A DNA stretch of 64,000 bases, taken from positions 82,739 to 146,738 of the forward strand of contig NZ_QJRL01000013.1 in NCBI RefSeq assembly GCF_003205205.1. The letters run 5' to 3'. This DNA comes from Pseudomonas sp. LB-090624. GTDB taxonomy: Bacteria; Pseudomonadota; Gammaproteobacteria; Pseudomonadales; Pseudomonadaceae. The notes below the pieces were generated by a model that was given only the letters and a program-made list of their open reading frames with translations, did not search any database and was not told the origin of the DNA. Below, piece after piece: positions 49,448-57,565 of the stretch. Numbering within the stretch: the stretch's first letter is position 1; each line of letters opens with the position of its first letter. The translations under genes were made by a program, and so were the position numbers.

Positions 49448-50068
49448 ATGAGAGCCGATCTGGAAATCATCCACGACTGGATCCCCGCCGGCAGCCGGGT
49501 ACTTGACCTGGGCTGCGGCAGCGGCGAACTGCTGGCCTCGCTGCGTGACCGCAAGCAGGTCACCGGCTATGGCCTGGAGATCGACGCCGACAACATCGCC
49601 GCGTGCGTGGCCAAGGGCGTCAACGTCATCGAGCAGGACCTGGACAAGGGCCTGGGCAACTTCGCCAGCAACAGTTTCGACGTAGTGATCATGACCCAGG
49701 CCCTGCAGGCCGTGGAGTACCCTGACCGCATCCTCGACGAGATGCTGCGCGTGGGCCGCCAGTGCATCATCACCTTCCCCAACTTCGGTCACTGGCGCTG
49801 CCGCTGGTACCTGGCGACCAAAGGCCGCATGCCGGTATCGGACTTCATGCCGTATACCTGGTACAACACGCCGAACATCCACTTCTGCACCTTCGCCGAC
49901 TTCGAAGAACTGGTGCACGAACGCAGGGCAAAGGTACTCGACCGCCTGGCCGTCGACCACTTGCACCGTAACGGGTGGGGTGGCCGGCTATGGCCTAATC
50001 TTCTAGGTGAAATCGGCATCTACCGCGTCAGCAGCCCGGGCCTGCAAGAACACCAGCTCGCCGTCTGA
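49448..50068 (+). CDS. metW: Methionine biosynthesis protein MetW
   Basis: The 206-residue product is methyltransferase-like, with the SAM-type motif SRVLDLGCGSGELLASL and later FPNFGHWRCRWYLATKGRMP, a MetW signature. In several pseudomonads MetW is needed with MetX for homoserine acylation. I chose the ATG at 49448 (MRADLEIIHDWI), 7 bp after metX with GAGGACAG upstream; a start inside metX is less likely. Confidence 0.95.
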   Translation: MRADLEIIHDWIPAGSRVLDLGCGSGELLASLRDRKQVTGYGLEIDADNIAACVAKGVNVIEQDLDKGLGNFASNSFDVVIMTQALQAVEYPDRILDEMLRVGRQCIITFPNFGHWRCRWYLATKGRMPVSDFMPYTWYNTPNIHFCTFADFEELVHERRAKVLDRLAVDHLHRNGWGGRLWPNLLGEIGIYRVSSPGLQEHQLAV

Positions 50069-50090
50069 CGTCCACTGGAGGAATTGCCCC

Positions 50091-50525
50091 ATGCGTCGCC
50101 TAGCCCTGTTCCTGATCAGCCTGTGCCTGGCATTGCCGGTACTGGCTGCCGATGCCGCCCGGCCCGAGCGCAAGGAAGTGTTTGGCGATGTGACGGTGCA
50201 TTACAGCGCATTCACTTCGAGCATGCTCACACCCGAGGTGGCTGCGGCCACCGGTCTGGTGCGCAGCAAGAACCAGGGCGTGCTCAACATTGCCGTGCTC
50301 AAGGCCGGCAAGCCCACCCCAGCACTGGTCAGCGGCAAGGTCAAAGACCTGACCGGGCGCATCAGCCCGCTGTCGTTCAAGCAGGTTACCGAACCGGGAG
50401 CGGTTTACTACATCGCCCAGTTCAAGATCGAACAACCAGAAACCGTCACCTTCGACCTGACCATCGAAACCGGCGGCATCAGCAACTCCCTCAGCTTCAA
50501 CCAGGAAGTGTTCCCAGGCGAATGA
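50091..50525 (+). CDS. DUF4426 secreted protein
   Basis: The 144-residue product has a signal peptide ([20 protein letters not shown]) and one beta-rich DUF4426 domain ([27 protein letters not shown]). GGAGG lies 10 nt before the ATG at 50091. The family is conserved next to metXW and rdgB in gamma-proteobacteria and has no known function. Its stop overlaps the rdgB start. Confidence 0.88.
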   Translation: MRRLALFLISLCLALPVLAADAARPERKEVFGDVTVHYSAFTSSMLTPEVAAATGLVRSKNQGVLNIAVLKAGKPTPALVSGKVKDLTGRISPLSFKQVTEPGAVYYIAQFKIEQPETVTFDLTIETGGISNSLSFNQEVFPGE

Positions 50526-51118
50526 TGAATTTCCAGCAACTCGTATTGGCCAGCCATAACGCCGGCAAACTCAAGGAACTCCAGGCCATGCTCGGCCAGT
50601 CCGTGCAGCTGCGCTCGATTGGCGAGTTCAGCCAGGTCGAGCCGGAAGAAACCGGCCTGTCGTTCGTCGAGAACGCCATCCTCAAGGCACGCAACGCCGC
50701 GCGTATTTCCGGCCTGCCGGCCCTGGCCGACGATTCTGGCCTGGCCGTGGACTTCCTCGGTGGTGCGCCGGGCATCTACTCGGCACGGTATGCCGACGGC
50801 AAGGGTGACGCGGCGAACAATGCCAAGCTGCTCGAAGCCCTGAAAGACGTGCCCGAAGCCGAGCGCGGCGCGCAGTTCGTCTGCGTACTGGCACTGGTAC
50901 GCCATGCCGACGACCCGCTGCCGATCCTGTGCGAAGGCTTGTGGCACGGCAGCATCCTGTTCGAGGCCAGCGGTGAGCACGGCTTCGGCTACGACCCGCT
51001 GTTCTGGGTACCGGAGCGCAACTGCTCCAGCGCCGACCTGGCCCCTGTAGATAAAAACCAGCTCAGCCACCGCGCCCGTGCCATGGCCCTGCTGCGCCAA
51101 CGTCTGGGCCTGGCATGA
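50522..51118 (+). CDS. rdgB: dITP/XTP pyrophosphatase RdgB
   Basis: The 198-residue Ham1/ITPase enzyme removes non-canonical purine triphosphates (dITP, XTP). It has [18 protein letters not shown], the [21 protein letters not shown] active-site stretch (read ADDSGLAVD and [10 protein letters not shown]), GFGYDPLFW and LSHRARAM. The ATG at 50522 overlaps the DUF4426 stop; a second ATG one codon later is an alternative. It overlaps hemW by 4 bp. Confidence 0.96.
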   Translation: MMNFQQLVLASHNAGKLKELQAMLGQSVQLRSIGEFSQVEPEETGLSFVENAILKARNAARISGLPALADDSGLAVDFLGGAPGIYSARYADGKGDAANNAKLLEALKDVPEAERGAQFVCVLALVRHADDPLPILCEGLWHGSILFEASGEHGFGYDPLFWVPERNCSSADLAPVDKNQLSHRARAMALLRQRLGLA

Positions 51119-52290
51119 TCGAAATGCTGTCCTCTCCCGGCGCGGCGGCCTTTACCAGCCTGCCGCCGCTGGCGCTGTACATCCACATCCCGTGGTGCGT
51201 ACGCAAATGCCCTTACTGCGACTTCAACTCCCACGCTGCCGGGCCTGAACTGCCGGAAGACGCCTACGTCTCGGCCCTGCTGGACGACCTTGACCAGGAG
51301 CTGGCTGCCGTACAGGGCCGCCCGATCAGCTCGATCTTCTTTGGTGGCGGTACACCCAGCCTGTTCAGTGCCAACGCCCTGGGGCGGCTGCTGCGCGGCG
51401 TGGAACAACGCATCCCGTTCGCGCCAGACATCGAAATCACCCTGGAGGCCAACCCGGGTACCTTCGAGCAGGACAAGTTCAAGGCCTACCGGCAAACCGG
51501 CATCAACCGCCTGTCCATCGGCGTACAGAGCTTCCAGCCAGCCAAGCTGGAGGCGCTGGGACGCATCCACAATGGCGACGAAGCGATCCGTGCTGCCGGT
51601 ATGGCGCGTGCTGCCGGCTTCGACAACTTCAACATGGACCTGATGCACGGCCTGCCCGACCAGTCGCTGGATGACGCGCTGGGTGACTTGCGCCAGGCCA
51701 TCGACCTGGGGCCGACGCACCTGTCGTGGTACCAGCTGACCGTGGAACCGAACACGGTGTTCTGGAACCAGCCGCCAGAGCTGCCCGAGGACGACATCCT
51801 CTGGGACATCCAGGAGGCGGGCCAGGCACTGATGGCCGAGCATGGGTTCCGCCAGTACGAGGTTTCGGCCTATGCCCAGGCGGACCGCGCCGCGCGGCAC
51901 AACCTCAACTACTGGCGCTTTGGTGACTTCATCGGCATTGGTGCCGGCGCCCACGGCAAGCTGACCTTCGCCGACGGGCGCATCCTGCGCACCTGGAAAA
52001 CCCGCCTGCCCAAGGACTACCTGAACCTGGCCAAGCCGTTCAAGGCTGGCGAGAAGCTGCTGCCGGTCGACGAGCTGCCGTTCGAGTTTCTGATGAATGC
52101 CCTGCGACTTACCGATGGCGTGGAAGCCGAACTGTTCACCCAGCGCACTGGTTTGCCGCTTGCACAACTGCGCGAGGCACGCCGCGCCGCCGAACAAAAA
52201 GGCCTTTTACAGGTCGAACCGGATCGACTGGTAGCCACGCCAAGGGGCCAGTTGTTCCTCAACGACCTGCTGCAGTATTTCTTGACCTAA
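51115..52290 (+). CDS. hemW: Radical SAM protein HemW
   Basis: The 391-residue product has the radical SAM cluster [10 protein letters not shown] after [14 protein letters not shown] for SAM binding, and a C-terminal HemN-like domain ([14 protein letters not shown]). The family is often misnamed oxygen-independent coproporphyrinogen oxidase; HemW proteins instead bind heme and work as heme chaperones. The extra N-terminal Cys typical of true HemN (CxxxCxxCxC) is replaced by Phe in CDF, which favours HemW. Confidence 0.92.
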   Translation: MIEMLSSPGAAAFTSLPPLALYIHIPWCVRKCPYCDFNSHAAGPELPEDAYVSALLDDLDQELAAVQGRPISSIFFGGGTPSLFSANALGRLLRGVEQRIPFAPDIEITLEANPGTFEQDKFKAYRQTGINRLSIGVQSFQPAKLEALGRIHNGDEAIRAAGMARAAGFDNFNMDLMHGLPDQSLDDALGDLRQAIDLGPTHLSWYQLTVEPNTVFWNQPPELPEDDILWDIQEAGQALMAEHGFRQYEVSAYAQADRAARHNLNYWRFGDFIGIGAGAHGKLTFADGRILRTWKTRLPKDYLNLAKPFKAGEKLLPVDELPFEFLMNALRLTDGVEAELFTQRTGLPLAQLREARRAAEQKGLLQVEPDRLVATPRGQLFLNDLLQYFLT

Positions 52291-52299
52291 GGATGACCC

Positions 52300-52626
52300 A
52301 TGGATCTGGTACTTGATCTGCTCGCGACGGTTTCCCACTGGAGCCGCGGCAACCTGTCGGAGATTTCACTGGCCTTGGTAGGCTGCCTGCTGGTGCTGTT
52401 CGGCAGCGATGTCAAAGCCTGGGCCGAGCAACGCCTCGGTGGCCTGGCGGGCGCCCTGCGCGTGCCGTTCATGGCGCTGATGGTGATGATCGGCAGCGGT
52501 GCGGCACTGATCTACGCCACGCCGTGGGTGGTGAAGGGGCTGGGCCAGTTCAACAACTACGCGCTGGCGCCGGTGTTGCTGGTGGTGCTGGTGTTGATTG
52601 GTGTGGTGGCTGATCGCCGAGGGTAA
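52300..52626 (+). CDS. DUF3392 membrane protein
   Basis: The 108-residue product has three predicted membrane helices (about 20-37, 52-72 and 83-104), with the motif GSDVKAWAEQRLGGLAGALRVPF after the first (read GSDVKAWAEQRL). DUF3392 proteins are found beside hemW in Pseudomonas and relatives and have no known function. It is 9 bp after hemW and ends the plus-strand operon. Confidence 0.88.
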   Translation: MDLVLDLLATVSHWSRGNLSEISLALVGCLLVLFGSDVKAWAEQRLGGLAGALRVPFMALMVMIGSGAALIYATPWVVKGLGQFNNYALAPVLLVVLVLIGVVADRRG

Positions 52627-52633
52627 GGGTTGC

Positions 52634-52660
52634 AAAAAGCTGCCCCGGGAAACCAGGGCA
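52634..52660 (-). terminator. Intrinsic terminator of the minus-strand small-peptide mRNA
   Basis: Read on the minus strand, TGCCCTGG/CCGGGGCA form an 8-bp stem (with one T-G pair) around a TTTC loop, followed by GCTTTTTGC. The T tract is on the minus strand only, so this terminator serves a leftward transcript and not the DUF3392 gene. It lies 22 bp after the 36-codon gene at 52682-52792. Confidence 0.8.
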
Positions 52661-52681
52661 CCCCTACCACCTGACTAGCCC

Positions 52682-52792
52682 TTAACGGGCATCATCGAAG
52701 TGGTCACGCATGAAGTCCCGAACGGTCTTGAGCACAATCAAGATCCGAATGAGCTTCCAGACGCGGCTCAGCGCATCAAGCAAACGCTTCAT
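52682..52792 (-). CDS. 36-residue amphipathic basic peptide, candidate type I toxin
   Basis: The frame encodes 36 residues starting MKRLLDALSRVWKLIRILIV and ending RDFMRDHFDDAR. The middle (about 10-24) is a hydrophobic stretch broken by regularly spaced Arg/Lys, as in membrane-active helices. A strong GGAGG (52806-52802) lies 9 nt before the ATG. A dedicated terminator follows (52634-52660), and the upstream leader is complementary to a divergent small RNA. These signals on one strand make a real gene likely. The size, charge and layout recall TisB, ShoB and ZorO toxins, but I do not recognise the peptide. It could instead be a harmless small membrane protein. Confidence 0.7.
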   Translation of the reverse strand: MKRLLDALSRVWKLIRILIVLKTVRDFMRDHFDDAR

Positions 52793-52860
52793 ATGCCTTG
52801 GCCTCCGTGTTGGCGGGCCAATCTTCCAGCATCTAACCGGCACTTCGATGCCTTCGAAAA

Positions 52861-52886
52861 CTCTGGGGACGTGTTCGGTGAAGTGG
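52861..52886. promoter_or_regulatory. Candidate small-RNA pairing site in the peptide mRNA leader
   Basis: The plus strand reads CTCTGGGGACGTGTTCGG then TGAAGTGG. It matches the small RNA 5' end at 53117-53142 (CTGTGGGGACGTTTTCGG then TGAAGTCC) with two mismatches in the first 24 positions. The minus-strand mRNA is therefore complementary to the small RNA here. The site lies 68 nt upstream of the peptide ATG, about 55 nt from its ribosome binding site, so pairing would act at a distance (standby-site type). Confidence 0.7.
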
Positions 52887-52896
52887 CCAGGTTAAT

Positions 52897-52948
52897 GGCC
52901 CTTCGAAGTCAGTTACCGGCACGGTTCTCAGGCCGTGTCGAAGGGGCC
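52897..52948 (-). other. Stem-loop in the peptide mRNA leader
   Basis: GGCCCTTCGA (52897-52906) pairs with TCGAAGGGGCC (52938-52948), and CACGG/CCGTG (52920-52937) make an inner stem. The structure lies between the two related blocks at 52861 and 52976, so it would bring them close together in the mRNA. Confidence 0.6.
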
Positions 52949-52975
52949 GGAAAGCAGAATTCTTCTCCTACCCGA

Positions 52976-53000
52976 CCCATCACCGAATTTTTCCCCACAG
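52976..53000 (-). promoter_or_regulatory. Small-RNA-like block at the 5' end of the peptide mRNA
   Basis: On the minus strand this reads CTGTGGGGAAAAATTCGG then TGATGGG. It is a diverged copy of the small RNA 5' end and, like the small RNA, is complementary to 52861-52886. It begins a few nucleotides after the predicted mRNA start, so it could fold back on the leader and hold the full-length mRNA inactive. Confidence 0.6.
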
Positions 53001-53013
53001 GAGCAACACGATG

Positions 53014-53043
53014 ATAATTGGGATGCGCAATCAAAGCTGTTAA
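53014..53043 (-). promoter_or_regulatory. Candidate promoter of the small-peptide mRNA
   Basis: On the minus strand TTAACA (53043-53038) and AATTAT (53019-53014) are spaced by 18 bp. They match the sigma-70 hexamers at five and four of six positions. Transcription would start near 53007 and give an mRNA of about 370 nt with a leader of about 210 nt. Confidence 0.5.
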
Positions 53044-53080
53044 CCGCGCAGACACACGTGGTGCTGGATATTTCTGATCG

Positions 53081-53109
53081 TTGACGCGCCCTTTTTGGCT
53101 GCTTATGAT
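53081..53109 (+). promoter_or_regulatory. Near-consensus promoter of the small RNA
   Basis: TTGACG (53081-53086) and TATGAT (53104-53109) are spaced by exactly 17 bp and each differ from the sigma-70 consensus at one base. The predicted start is the A at 53116. This is among the best promoters in the window. Confidence 0.85.
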
Positions 53110-53115
53110 CCCCTG

Positions 53116-53206
53116 ACTGTGGGGACGTTTTCGGTGAAGTCCCAGAGCGAAGGATACTCAGTCCTGTCGCTCACAAAAAAACCGCCTTTCTCAAGGCGGT
53201 TTTTTT
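53116..53206 (+). ncRNA. Candidate small RNA, putative antitoxin of a type I module
   Basis: A promoter at 53081-53109 and a terminator at 53178-53206 bound a transcript of about 91 nt with no convincing start codon. It can fold into GGGAC/GTCCC near the 5' end, then AGCGA-AGGA/TCCT-TCGCT (about 53143-53171), then the terminator stem. Its 5' block is complementary to the leader of the divergent 36-codon mRNA. I do not recognise it as RsmX/Y/Z, PrrF, CrcZ or 6S RNA. An alternative is an independent trans-acting small RNA whose local match is a duplication relic. Confidence 0.75.
53178..53206. terminator. Strong terminator of the small RNA (also faces trmB)
   Basis: AAACCGCCTT/AAGGCGGTTT form a 10-bp stem with a TCTC loop and T7 on the plus strand. 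The A tract on the left makes it work for trmB from the right as well. Confidence 0.92.
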
Positions 53207-53255
53207 CGCCCGCACTTCTGCAAGCACCAGCACATCGAAAGGCCAGATCAGCCGA

Positions 53256-53978
53256 TCAATCCGCCTTCTCGAACTTCAAGTCCCACACCCCATGCCCCAG
53301 CCGCTCGCCGCGGCGTTCGAACTTGGTGATCGGGCGCTCTTCCGGGCGTGGCACGTAGGTGCCGTCGGCTGCACGGTTGCGATAGCCCGGGGCGGCGCTC
53401 ATCACTTCCAGCATGTACTCGGCATACGGCTCCCAGTCGGTGGCCATGTGGAACACGCCACCGGGCTTGAGCTTGCGACGTACCAGCTCGGCAAACTCCA
53501 GCTGGACGATGCGGCGCTTGTGGTGGCGCGCCTTGTGCCAAGGGTCTGGGAAGAACAGCATCAGGCGGTCGAGGCTGTTGTCCGCCACACAGCGGTTCAG
53601 CACTTCGATGGCATCGCAGTCGTACACCCGCAGGTTCTTCAGGCCCTGAGTCAGTACGCCGTTGAGCAGCGCGCCGACACCCGGGCGGTGCACTTCCACA
53701 CCGATGAAGTCCTGTTCCGGCGCGGCAGCCGCCATTTCCAGCAGGGAATGGCCCATGCCGAAGCCGATCTCCAGGGTGCGCGGCGCCGAACGGCCGAACA
53801 CCTGGTCATAGTCCACCGGGCTGTCGGCCAGCGGCAGGATGTACAGCGGGCCGCCCTGGTCCAGGCCGCGTTGCTGGCCTTCGGTCATGCGCCCGGCACG
53901 CATCACGAAGCTCTTGATGCGGCGGTGCGGGCGCTGGTCGCCGTCGGCGGCGATCGGCGTATCTTGCGAGTCAGTCAT
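53256..53978 (-). CDS. trmB: tRNA (guanine-N7-)-methyltransferase
   Basis: The 240-residue enzyme makes m7G46 in tRNA. It has [17 protein letters not shown] for SAM binding, [15 protein letters not shown], and the signature [20 protein letters not shown] (catalytic Asp in PDPWHK). It ends [12 protein letters not shown] as usual. It is 9 bp after thiG on the same strand. Confidence 0.97.
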   Translation of the reverse strand: MTDSQDTPIAADGDQRPHRRIKSFVMRAGRMTEGQQRGLDQGGPLYILPLADSPVDYDQVFGRSAPRTLEIGFGMGHSLLEMAAAAPEQDFIGVEVHRPGVGALLNGVLTQGLKNLRVYDCDAIEVLNRCVADNSLDRLMLFFPDPWHKARHHKRRIVQLEFAELVRRKLKPGGVFHMATDWEPYAEYMLEVMSAAPGYRNRAADGTYVPRPEERPITKFERRGERLGHGVWDLKFEKAD

Positions 53979-53987
53979 CTGGGGCTC

Positions 53988-54800
53988 TTACTTGATCAGA
54001 CCATCCAGCGGCGAAGAGGCGCTGGCGTAAAGTTTTTTCGGCATACGGCCGGCCAGGTAGGCCATGCGACCGGCGACGATTGCGTGCTTCATGGCCTCGG
54101 CCATCAGCACCGGCTGCTGGGCGTGGGCAATGGCCGAGTTCATCAGCACCGCCTCGCAGCCCATTTCCATGGCGATGGTGGCGTCGGAAGCGGTACCCAC
54201 GCCGGCATCGACCAGCACCGGAACCTTCGATTCTTCGAGAATGATCTGCAAGTTGTAAGGGTTGCAGATACCCAGGCCGGTGCCGATCAGGCCGGCCAGC
54301 GGCATGACCGCGATGCAGCCGGCCTCAGCCAGCTGACGGGCGATGATCGGGTCGTCGCTGGTGTACACCATCACGTCGAAACCGTCCTTGACCAGCACTT
54401 CGGCGGCCTTGAGGGTTTCGATCACATTGGGGAACAGGGTTTTCTGGTCAGCCAGCACTTCCAGCTTGACCAAGGTCCGCGACTCATGGGACTTGTAGCC
54501 ATCGAGCAGCTCACGGGCCAGGCGGCAGGTACGAACTGCCTCGACGGCGTCGAAGCAACCTGCGGTATTTGGCAGGATGGTGTACTTGTCGGGCGACAAC
54601 ACGTCGAGCAGGTTCGGCTCGCCCGCATTCTGGCCAAGGTTGGTCCGGCGCACGGCCACGGTGACGATCTCGGCACCCGAGGCCTCGGTTGCCAGGCGGG
54701 TTTCTTCCATGTCACGGTACTTGCCGGTGCCAACCAGCAGGCGCGACTGGAAAGTGCGCCCGGCCAGGATGAAGGGCTTGTCGCTACGAACGTTGCTCAT
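53988..54800 (-). CDS. thiG: Thiazole synthase ThiG
   Basis: The 270-residue TIM-barrel enzyme forms the thiazole phosphate of thiamine from DXP, dehydroglycine and ThiS thiocarboxylate. The Schiff-base Lys lies in [17 protein letters not shown], and [12 protein letters not shown] and [15 protein letters not shown] are phosphate-binding motifs. The ATG at 54800 gives [10 protein letters not shown]. It lies 54 bp after thiS in the same unit. Confidence 0.97.
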   Translation of the reverse strand: MSNVRSDKPFILAGRTFQSRLLVGTGKYRDMEETRLATEASGAEIVTVAVRRTNLGQNAGEPNLLDVLSPDKYTILPNTAGCFDAVEAVRTCRLARELLDGYKSHESRTLVKLEVLADQKTLFPNVIETLKAAEVLVKDGFDVMVYTSDDPIIARQLAEAGCIAVMPLAGLIGTGLGICNPYNLQIILEESKVPVLVDAGVGTASDATIAMEMGCEAVLMNSAIAHAQQPVLMAEAMKHAIVAGRMAYLAGRMPKKLYASASSPLDGLIK

Positions 54801-54854
54801 CGTTGTTCCTCGGGAAAAGGTTGCAGGGCTTGCTTGAGAACCGCCAGGCTGCTG

Positions 54855-55055
54855 TCAGCCGCCACCGATGGCGTGAACCACTTCGACCTGGTCGCCGTCG
54901 TTCAGCAGCGTGCTGTCATGCTGGCTACGCGGCACGATATCCAGGTTCAGTTCCACGGCAATGCGGCGCCCGCTCAGCTCCAGGCGCGTCAGCAGGGCTG
55001 CAACGCTCTCGCCGGCAGGCAGTTCGTAAGGTTCACCGTTCAGTTGAATGCGCAT
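54855..55055 (-). CDS. thiS: Sulfur carrier protein ThiS
   Basis: The 66-residue product is a ubiquitin-like sulfur carrier, MRIQLNGEPYELPAGESV at the N terminus and VEVVHAIGGG at the C terminus. The terminal Gly-Gly is adenylated and thiolated to deliver sulfur to ThiG. I chose the ATG at 55055 because it gives the family N terminus and length. Confidence 0.96.
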   Translation of the reverse strand: MRIQLNGEPYELPAGESVAALLTRLELSGRRIAVELNLDIVPRSQHDSTLLNDGDQVEVVHAIGGG

Positions 55056-55157
55056 GCGCACGGCCACCATTGTTCTTTGGGGCCCGCATTCTAGCGCCGA
55101 ACCGCCCTGCAACCCAAGGGCGGTGCGCGCCATTAGTCGCGATTGTGGACCACTCGG

Positions 55158-55529
55158 TCAGCCCAGCCGCCAGGCTGCCAGGCCCAGGCACAGCCAGCCG
55201 GCAAGGAAGCACAGGCCACCAATCGGGGTGATGATGCCCAGCTTGCCCAGGCCGCTGAGGGTCAGCAGGTACAGGCTGCCGGAGAACAGCACGATGCCTA
55301 TGACAAACAGCCCCCCGGCCCATCCGACCAGGCGCCCGGGCAGGTGAGCAGAAAGCAGGGCAACACCGAAGATCGCCAGGGCATGTACCAACTGATAGGT
55401 CACGCCGGTATGAAAGATCGCCAGGTAGTCGGCCGTCAGCCGGTTTTTCAGGCCATGGGCGGCGAACGCGCCCAGGGCGACGCCGGTAAAGCCGAAAAAA
55501 GCGGCAAGCATCAGGAAGCTGCGAAGCAT
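55158..55529 (-). CDS. DUF423 membrane protein
   Basis: The 123-residue product has four predicted membrane helices. It has the DUF423 motifs FTGVALGAFAAHGLKNRL and FHTGVTYQLVHALAI, and later FSGSLYLLTLSG. The ATG at 55529 has GGAGTCG upstream; the frame is open further up but without family support. The function is unknown. It is divergent from mtgA across 64 bp that hold a perfect TATAAT (55555-55560) reading toward mtgA. Confidence 0.88.
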   Translation of the reverse strand: MLRSFLMLAAFFGFTGVALGAFAAHGLKNRLTADYLAIFHTGVTYQLVHALAIFGVALLSAHLPGRLVGWAGGLFVIGIVLFSGSLYLLTLSGLGKLGIITPIGGLCFLAGWLCLGLAAWRLG

Positions 55530-55593
55530 GGGACGACTCCTTGTATCGGGTCTGTATAATGGCCCCTTCCACCCAAACGGCCAAGCCATCGCC

Positions 55594-56307
55594 ATGCTGC
55601 CAACCCTTATCCGCCGCCTCTCCCGCGCTCTGCTTTGGTTCGCTGCCGGCAGCATCGTGCTGGTGCTGGTGTTCCGCTGGGTGCCGCCGCCCGGCACGGC
55701 GTTGATGGTCGAGCGCAAGGTGCAGTCATGGGTGAGTGGCGAGCCGATCGACCTGCAGCGCGACTGGGAGCCATGGGAAAACATCTCCGATGAGCTAAAG
55801 GTCGCAGTCATTGCCGGCGAGGACCAGAAGTTCGCCAACCATTGGGGTTTCGACATCCCTGCCATCCAGGCGGCCCTGGCCTACAACGAGCGCGGCGGCA
55901 GCATTCGCGGGGCCAGCACCCTGACCCAACAGGTGGCCAAGAACCTGTTCCTGTGGTCCGGGCGCAGCTGGTTCCGCAAAGGGCTGGAAGCTTGGTTCAC
56001 AGCCTTGATCGAGCTGTTCTGGTCCAAGGAGCGGATTCTGGAGGTTTACCTGAACAGCGCCGAATGGGGCAAAGGTGTGTTTGGGGCTCAAGCCGCGGCG
56101 CGCTATCACTTTGGTGTGGATGCCAGCCGGCTCAGCCGCCAGCAGGCCGCGCAACTGGCGGCGGTGCTGCCCAGCCCAATCAAGTGGAGTGCCAGCCGGC
56201 CAAGCGCCTACGTGGCCAGCCGGGCCGGCTGGATTCGCCGGCAGATGAGCCAGTTGGGCGGGCCCAGCTACCTGCTGCAGCTCGATATTTCGCGCAACAA
56301 GCTTTGA
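55594..56307 (+). CDS. mtgA: Monofunctional biosynthetic peptidoglycan transglycosylase
   Basis: The 237-residue product is a GT51 enzyme with one N-terminal membrane helix (about 15-32). The catalytic Glu lies in AGEDQKFANHWGFD and the second motif is GASTLTQQVAKNLFL, followed by RSWFRKGLEAW. It polymerises lipid II glycan chains without a transpeptidase domain. I chose the ATG at 55594 (MLPTLIRRLS), since upstream codons lie over the promoter. It converges on rpoH. Confidence 0.96.
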   Translation: MLPTLIRRLSRALLWFAAGSIVLVLVFRWVPPPGTALMVERKVQSWVSGEPIDLQRDWEPWENISDELKVAVIAGEDQKFANHWGFDIPAIQAALAYNERGGSIRGASTLTQQVAKNLFLWSGRSWFRKGLEAWFTALIELFWSKERILEVYLNSAEWGKGVFGAQAAARYHFGVDASRLSRQQAAQLAAVLPSPIKWSASRPSAYVASRAGWIRRQMSQLGGPSYLLQLDISRNKL

Positions 56308-56324
56308 GTTTCGCGGTGATGCGC

Positions 56325-56549
56325 AGATCGAGCGCCGCCCGCGCGGCGCATCGCGAGCTGCGCTCGCTCCTACGTTTGTTTCGGGCCAGTAACGCCTGTG
56401 ATAGGCGTGCGCGACCGCCTTGTTTGTACGGCGCGATATTGGGGCATCCGCCAAGGCGTCCGCGCGCAAATGTCACAGGAATCATTGGCCCGAAACAAAC
56501 GTAGGAGCGAGCGCAGCTCGCGATGCGCCGCGCCGGCGGCGCTCGATCT
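56325..56549. repeat. Long near-palindromic REP-derived element, copy 2
   Basis: Arms 56325-56390 and 56484-56549 are 66-bp inverted copies with few differences. The core keeps the same asymmetric order as copy 1 (AACGCCTGTGA, ACCGCCTTGTTTGTACG, CGCGATAT), so both copies have the same orientation. Identity to copy 1 is high in the arms and lower in the core. It lies 17 bp after mtgA and before the rpoH terminator, again between convergent genes. Confidence 0.9.
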
Positions 56550-56582
56550 CACGGGCGTCACAACATTCACGCCGAGCACAAA

Positions 56583-56615
56583 AAAGCCGCTCGCCCCATC
56601 GGGGCCAGCGGCTTT
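56583..56615 (-). terminator. rpoH intrinsic terminator
   Basis: On the minus strand AAAGCCGCT/AGCGGCTTT plus four more GC pairs form a 13-bp stem with one mismatch and an ATC loop, followed by T6 (56585-56580). It lies 20 bp after the rpoH stop. Confidence 0.88.
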
Positions 56616-56634
56616 CTCTACAACCAAGGCTCGA

Positions 56635-57489
56635 TCAGGCAGCGATCAGCGCCTTGACCTTGTTCATCGCATTTTTCTCCAGCTGGCGAATTCGCTCAGC
56701 CGAAACGCTGTACTTGTCAGCCAGCTCATGCAACGTAGCCTTTTCTTCAGCCAACCAGCGCTGGTAGAGAATATCGCGGCTACGCTCGTCCAGCCCTTGC
56801 AGCGCTTCGTGAAGGTTGCTGGTGGAGTTGTCGCTCCAGTCGGCATCTTCCAATTGCACCGCAGGGTCGTAACGATGGTCTTCCAGGTAGTGCGCAGGCG
56901 ACTGGAAGGCGCTGTCGTCGTCAGCCTCGGCTGCCGGGTCGAAGGCCATGTCCTGGCCGCTGAGGCGGCTTTCCATCTCGCGCACTTCGCGCGGCTCGAC
57001 ACCCAGGCTTTCCGCCACGCGATGCACTTCGTCGTTGTTCAACCAGGCCAGGCGTTTCTTCTGGCTGCGCAGGTTGAAGAACAGCTTGCGCTGGGCCTTG
57101 GTGGTGGCCACCTTGACGATGCGCCAGTTGCGCAGGATGAACTCGTGGATCTCTGCCTTGATCCAGTGCACGGCGAACGACACCAGGCGCACGCCCATTT
57201 CCGGGTTGAAGCGCTTGACGGCCTTCATCAGGCCGACGTTGCCTTCCTGGATCAGGTCGGCCTGGGCCAACCCGTAGCCGGCGTAGCTACGGGCGATATG
57301 TACGACGAACCGCAGGTGGGCCATCACCATTTGACGAGCGGCCTCGACATCCTGCTCATAATAGAGACGCTCGCCCAGATCACGCTCCTGCTCGACCGTC
57401 AGCAGCGGAATGCTGTTGACCGTGTGCACGTAGGCTTCCAGGTTTGCACCGGGTACCAGGGCATAGGCAGGTTGCAACGATGTGGTCAT
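56635..57489 (-). CDS. rpoH: RNA polymerase heat-shock sigma factor RpoH (sigma-32)
   Basis: The 284-residue product has the full sigma-70-family layout: region 2 ([32 protein letters not shown], read [13 protein letters not shown] and [14 protein letters not shown]), the RpoH box [15 protein letters not shown] between regions 2 and 3, and region 4 ([22 protein letters not shown], then [13 protein letters not shown]). It directs heat-shock transcription. It follows ftsX by 111 bp on the same strand with its own promoter signals. Confidence 0.97.
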   Translation of the reverse strand: MTTSLQPAYALVPGANLEAYVHTVNSIPLLTVEQERDLGERLYYEQDVEAARQMVMAHLRFVVHIARSYAGYGLAQADLIQEGNVGLMKAVKRFNPEMGVRLVSFAVHWIKAEIHEFILRNWRIVKVATTKAQRKLFFNLRSQKKRLAWLNNDEVHRVAESLGVEPREVREMESRLSGQDMAFDPAAEADDDSAFQSPAHYLEDHRYDPAVQLEDADWSDNSTSNLHEALQGLDERSRDILYQRWLAEEKATLHELADKYSVSAERIRQLEKNAMNKVKALIAA

Positions 57490-57537
57490 TCAAGAACCTC
57501 CGACTTTCAAAACTCGCGCCTTGTGGGCGCTGCCAAC

Positions 57538-57565
57538 ATTGACCTGGAACGACGGTACAAGTTCC
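57538..57565 (-). promoter_or_regulatory. Candidate sigma-E (AlgU/RpoE) promoter of rpoH
   Basis: On the minus strand GGAACTT (57565-57559) and TCAAT (57542-57538) are spaced by 16 bp. The -35 matches the envelope-stress sigma consensus GAACTT exactly; the -10 matches TCtgA/TCaaA only partly. A TTGACA hexamer lies 14 bp further upstream (57584-57579) and may belong to an overlapping housekeeping promoter. Sigma-E control of rpoH is known in E. coli and P. aeruginosa. Confidence 0.55.

Noticed and set aside
52861..53000. A MITE of about 140 bp bounded by imperfect inverted repeats
   Set aside because: The blocks at 52861 and 52976 look like terminal repeats, but no target duplication is evident, a third copy lies at 53117, and all three fall at functionally sensible places of two divergent transcripts. 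An origin from a mobile element is not excluded.
52700..53014. A plus-strand frame of 104 codons across the peptide leader
   Set aside because: It has no ribosome binding site and no recognisable protein character, and it runs antisense to the better supported minus-strand unit.
53037..53051. LexA (SOS) box over the peptide promoter
   Set aside because: CTG and CAG are spaced by 9 bp, whereas LexA boxes need 10. SOS control as for tisB would be attractive but the sequence does not support it.
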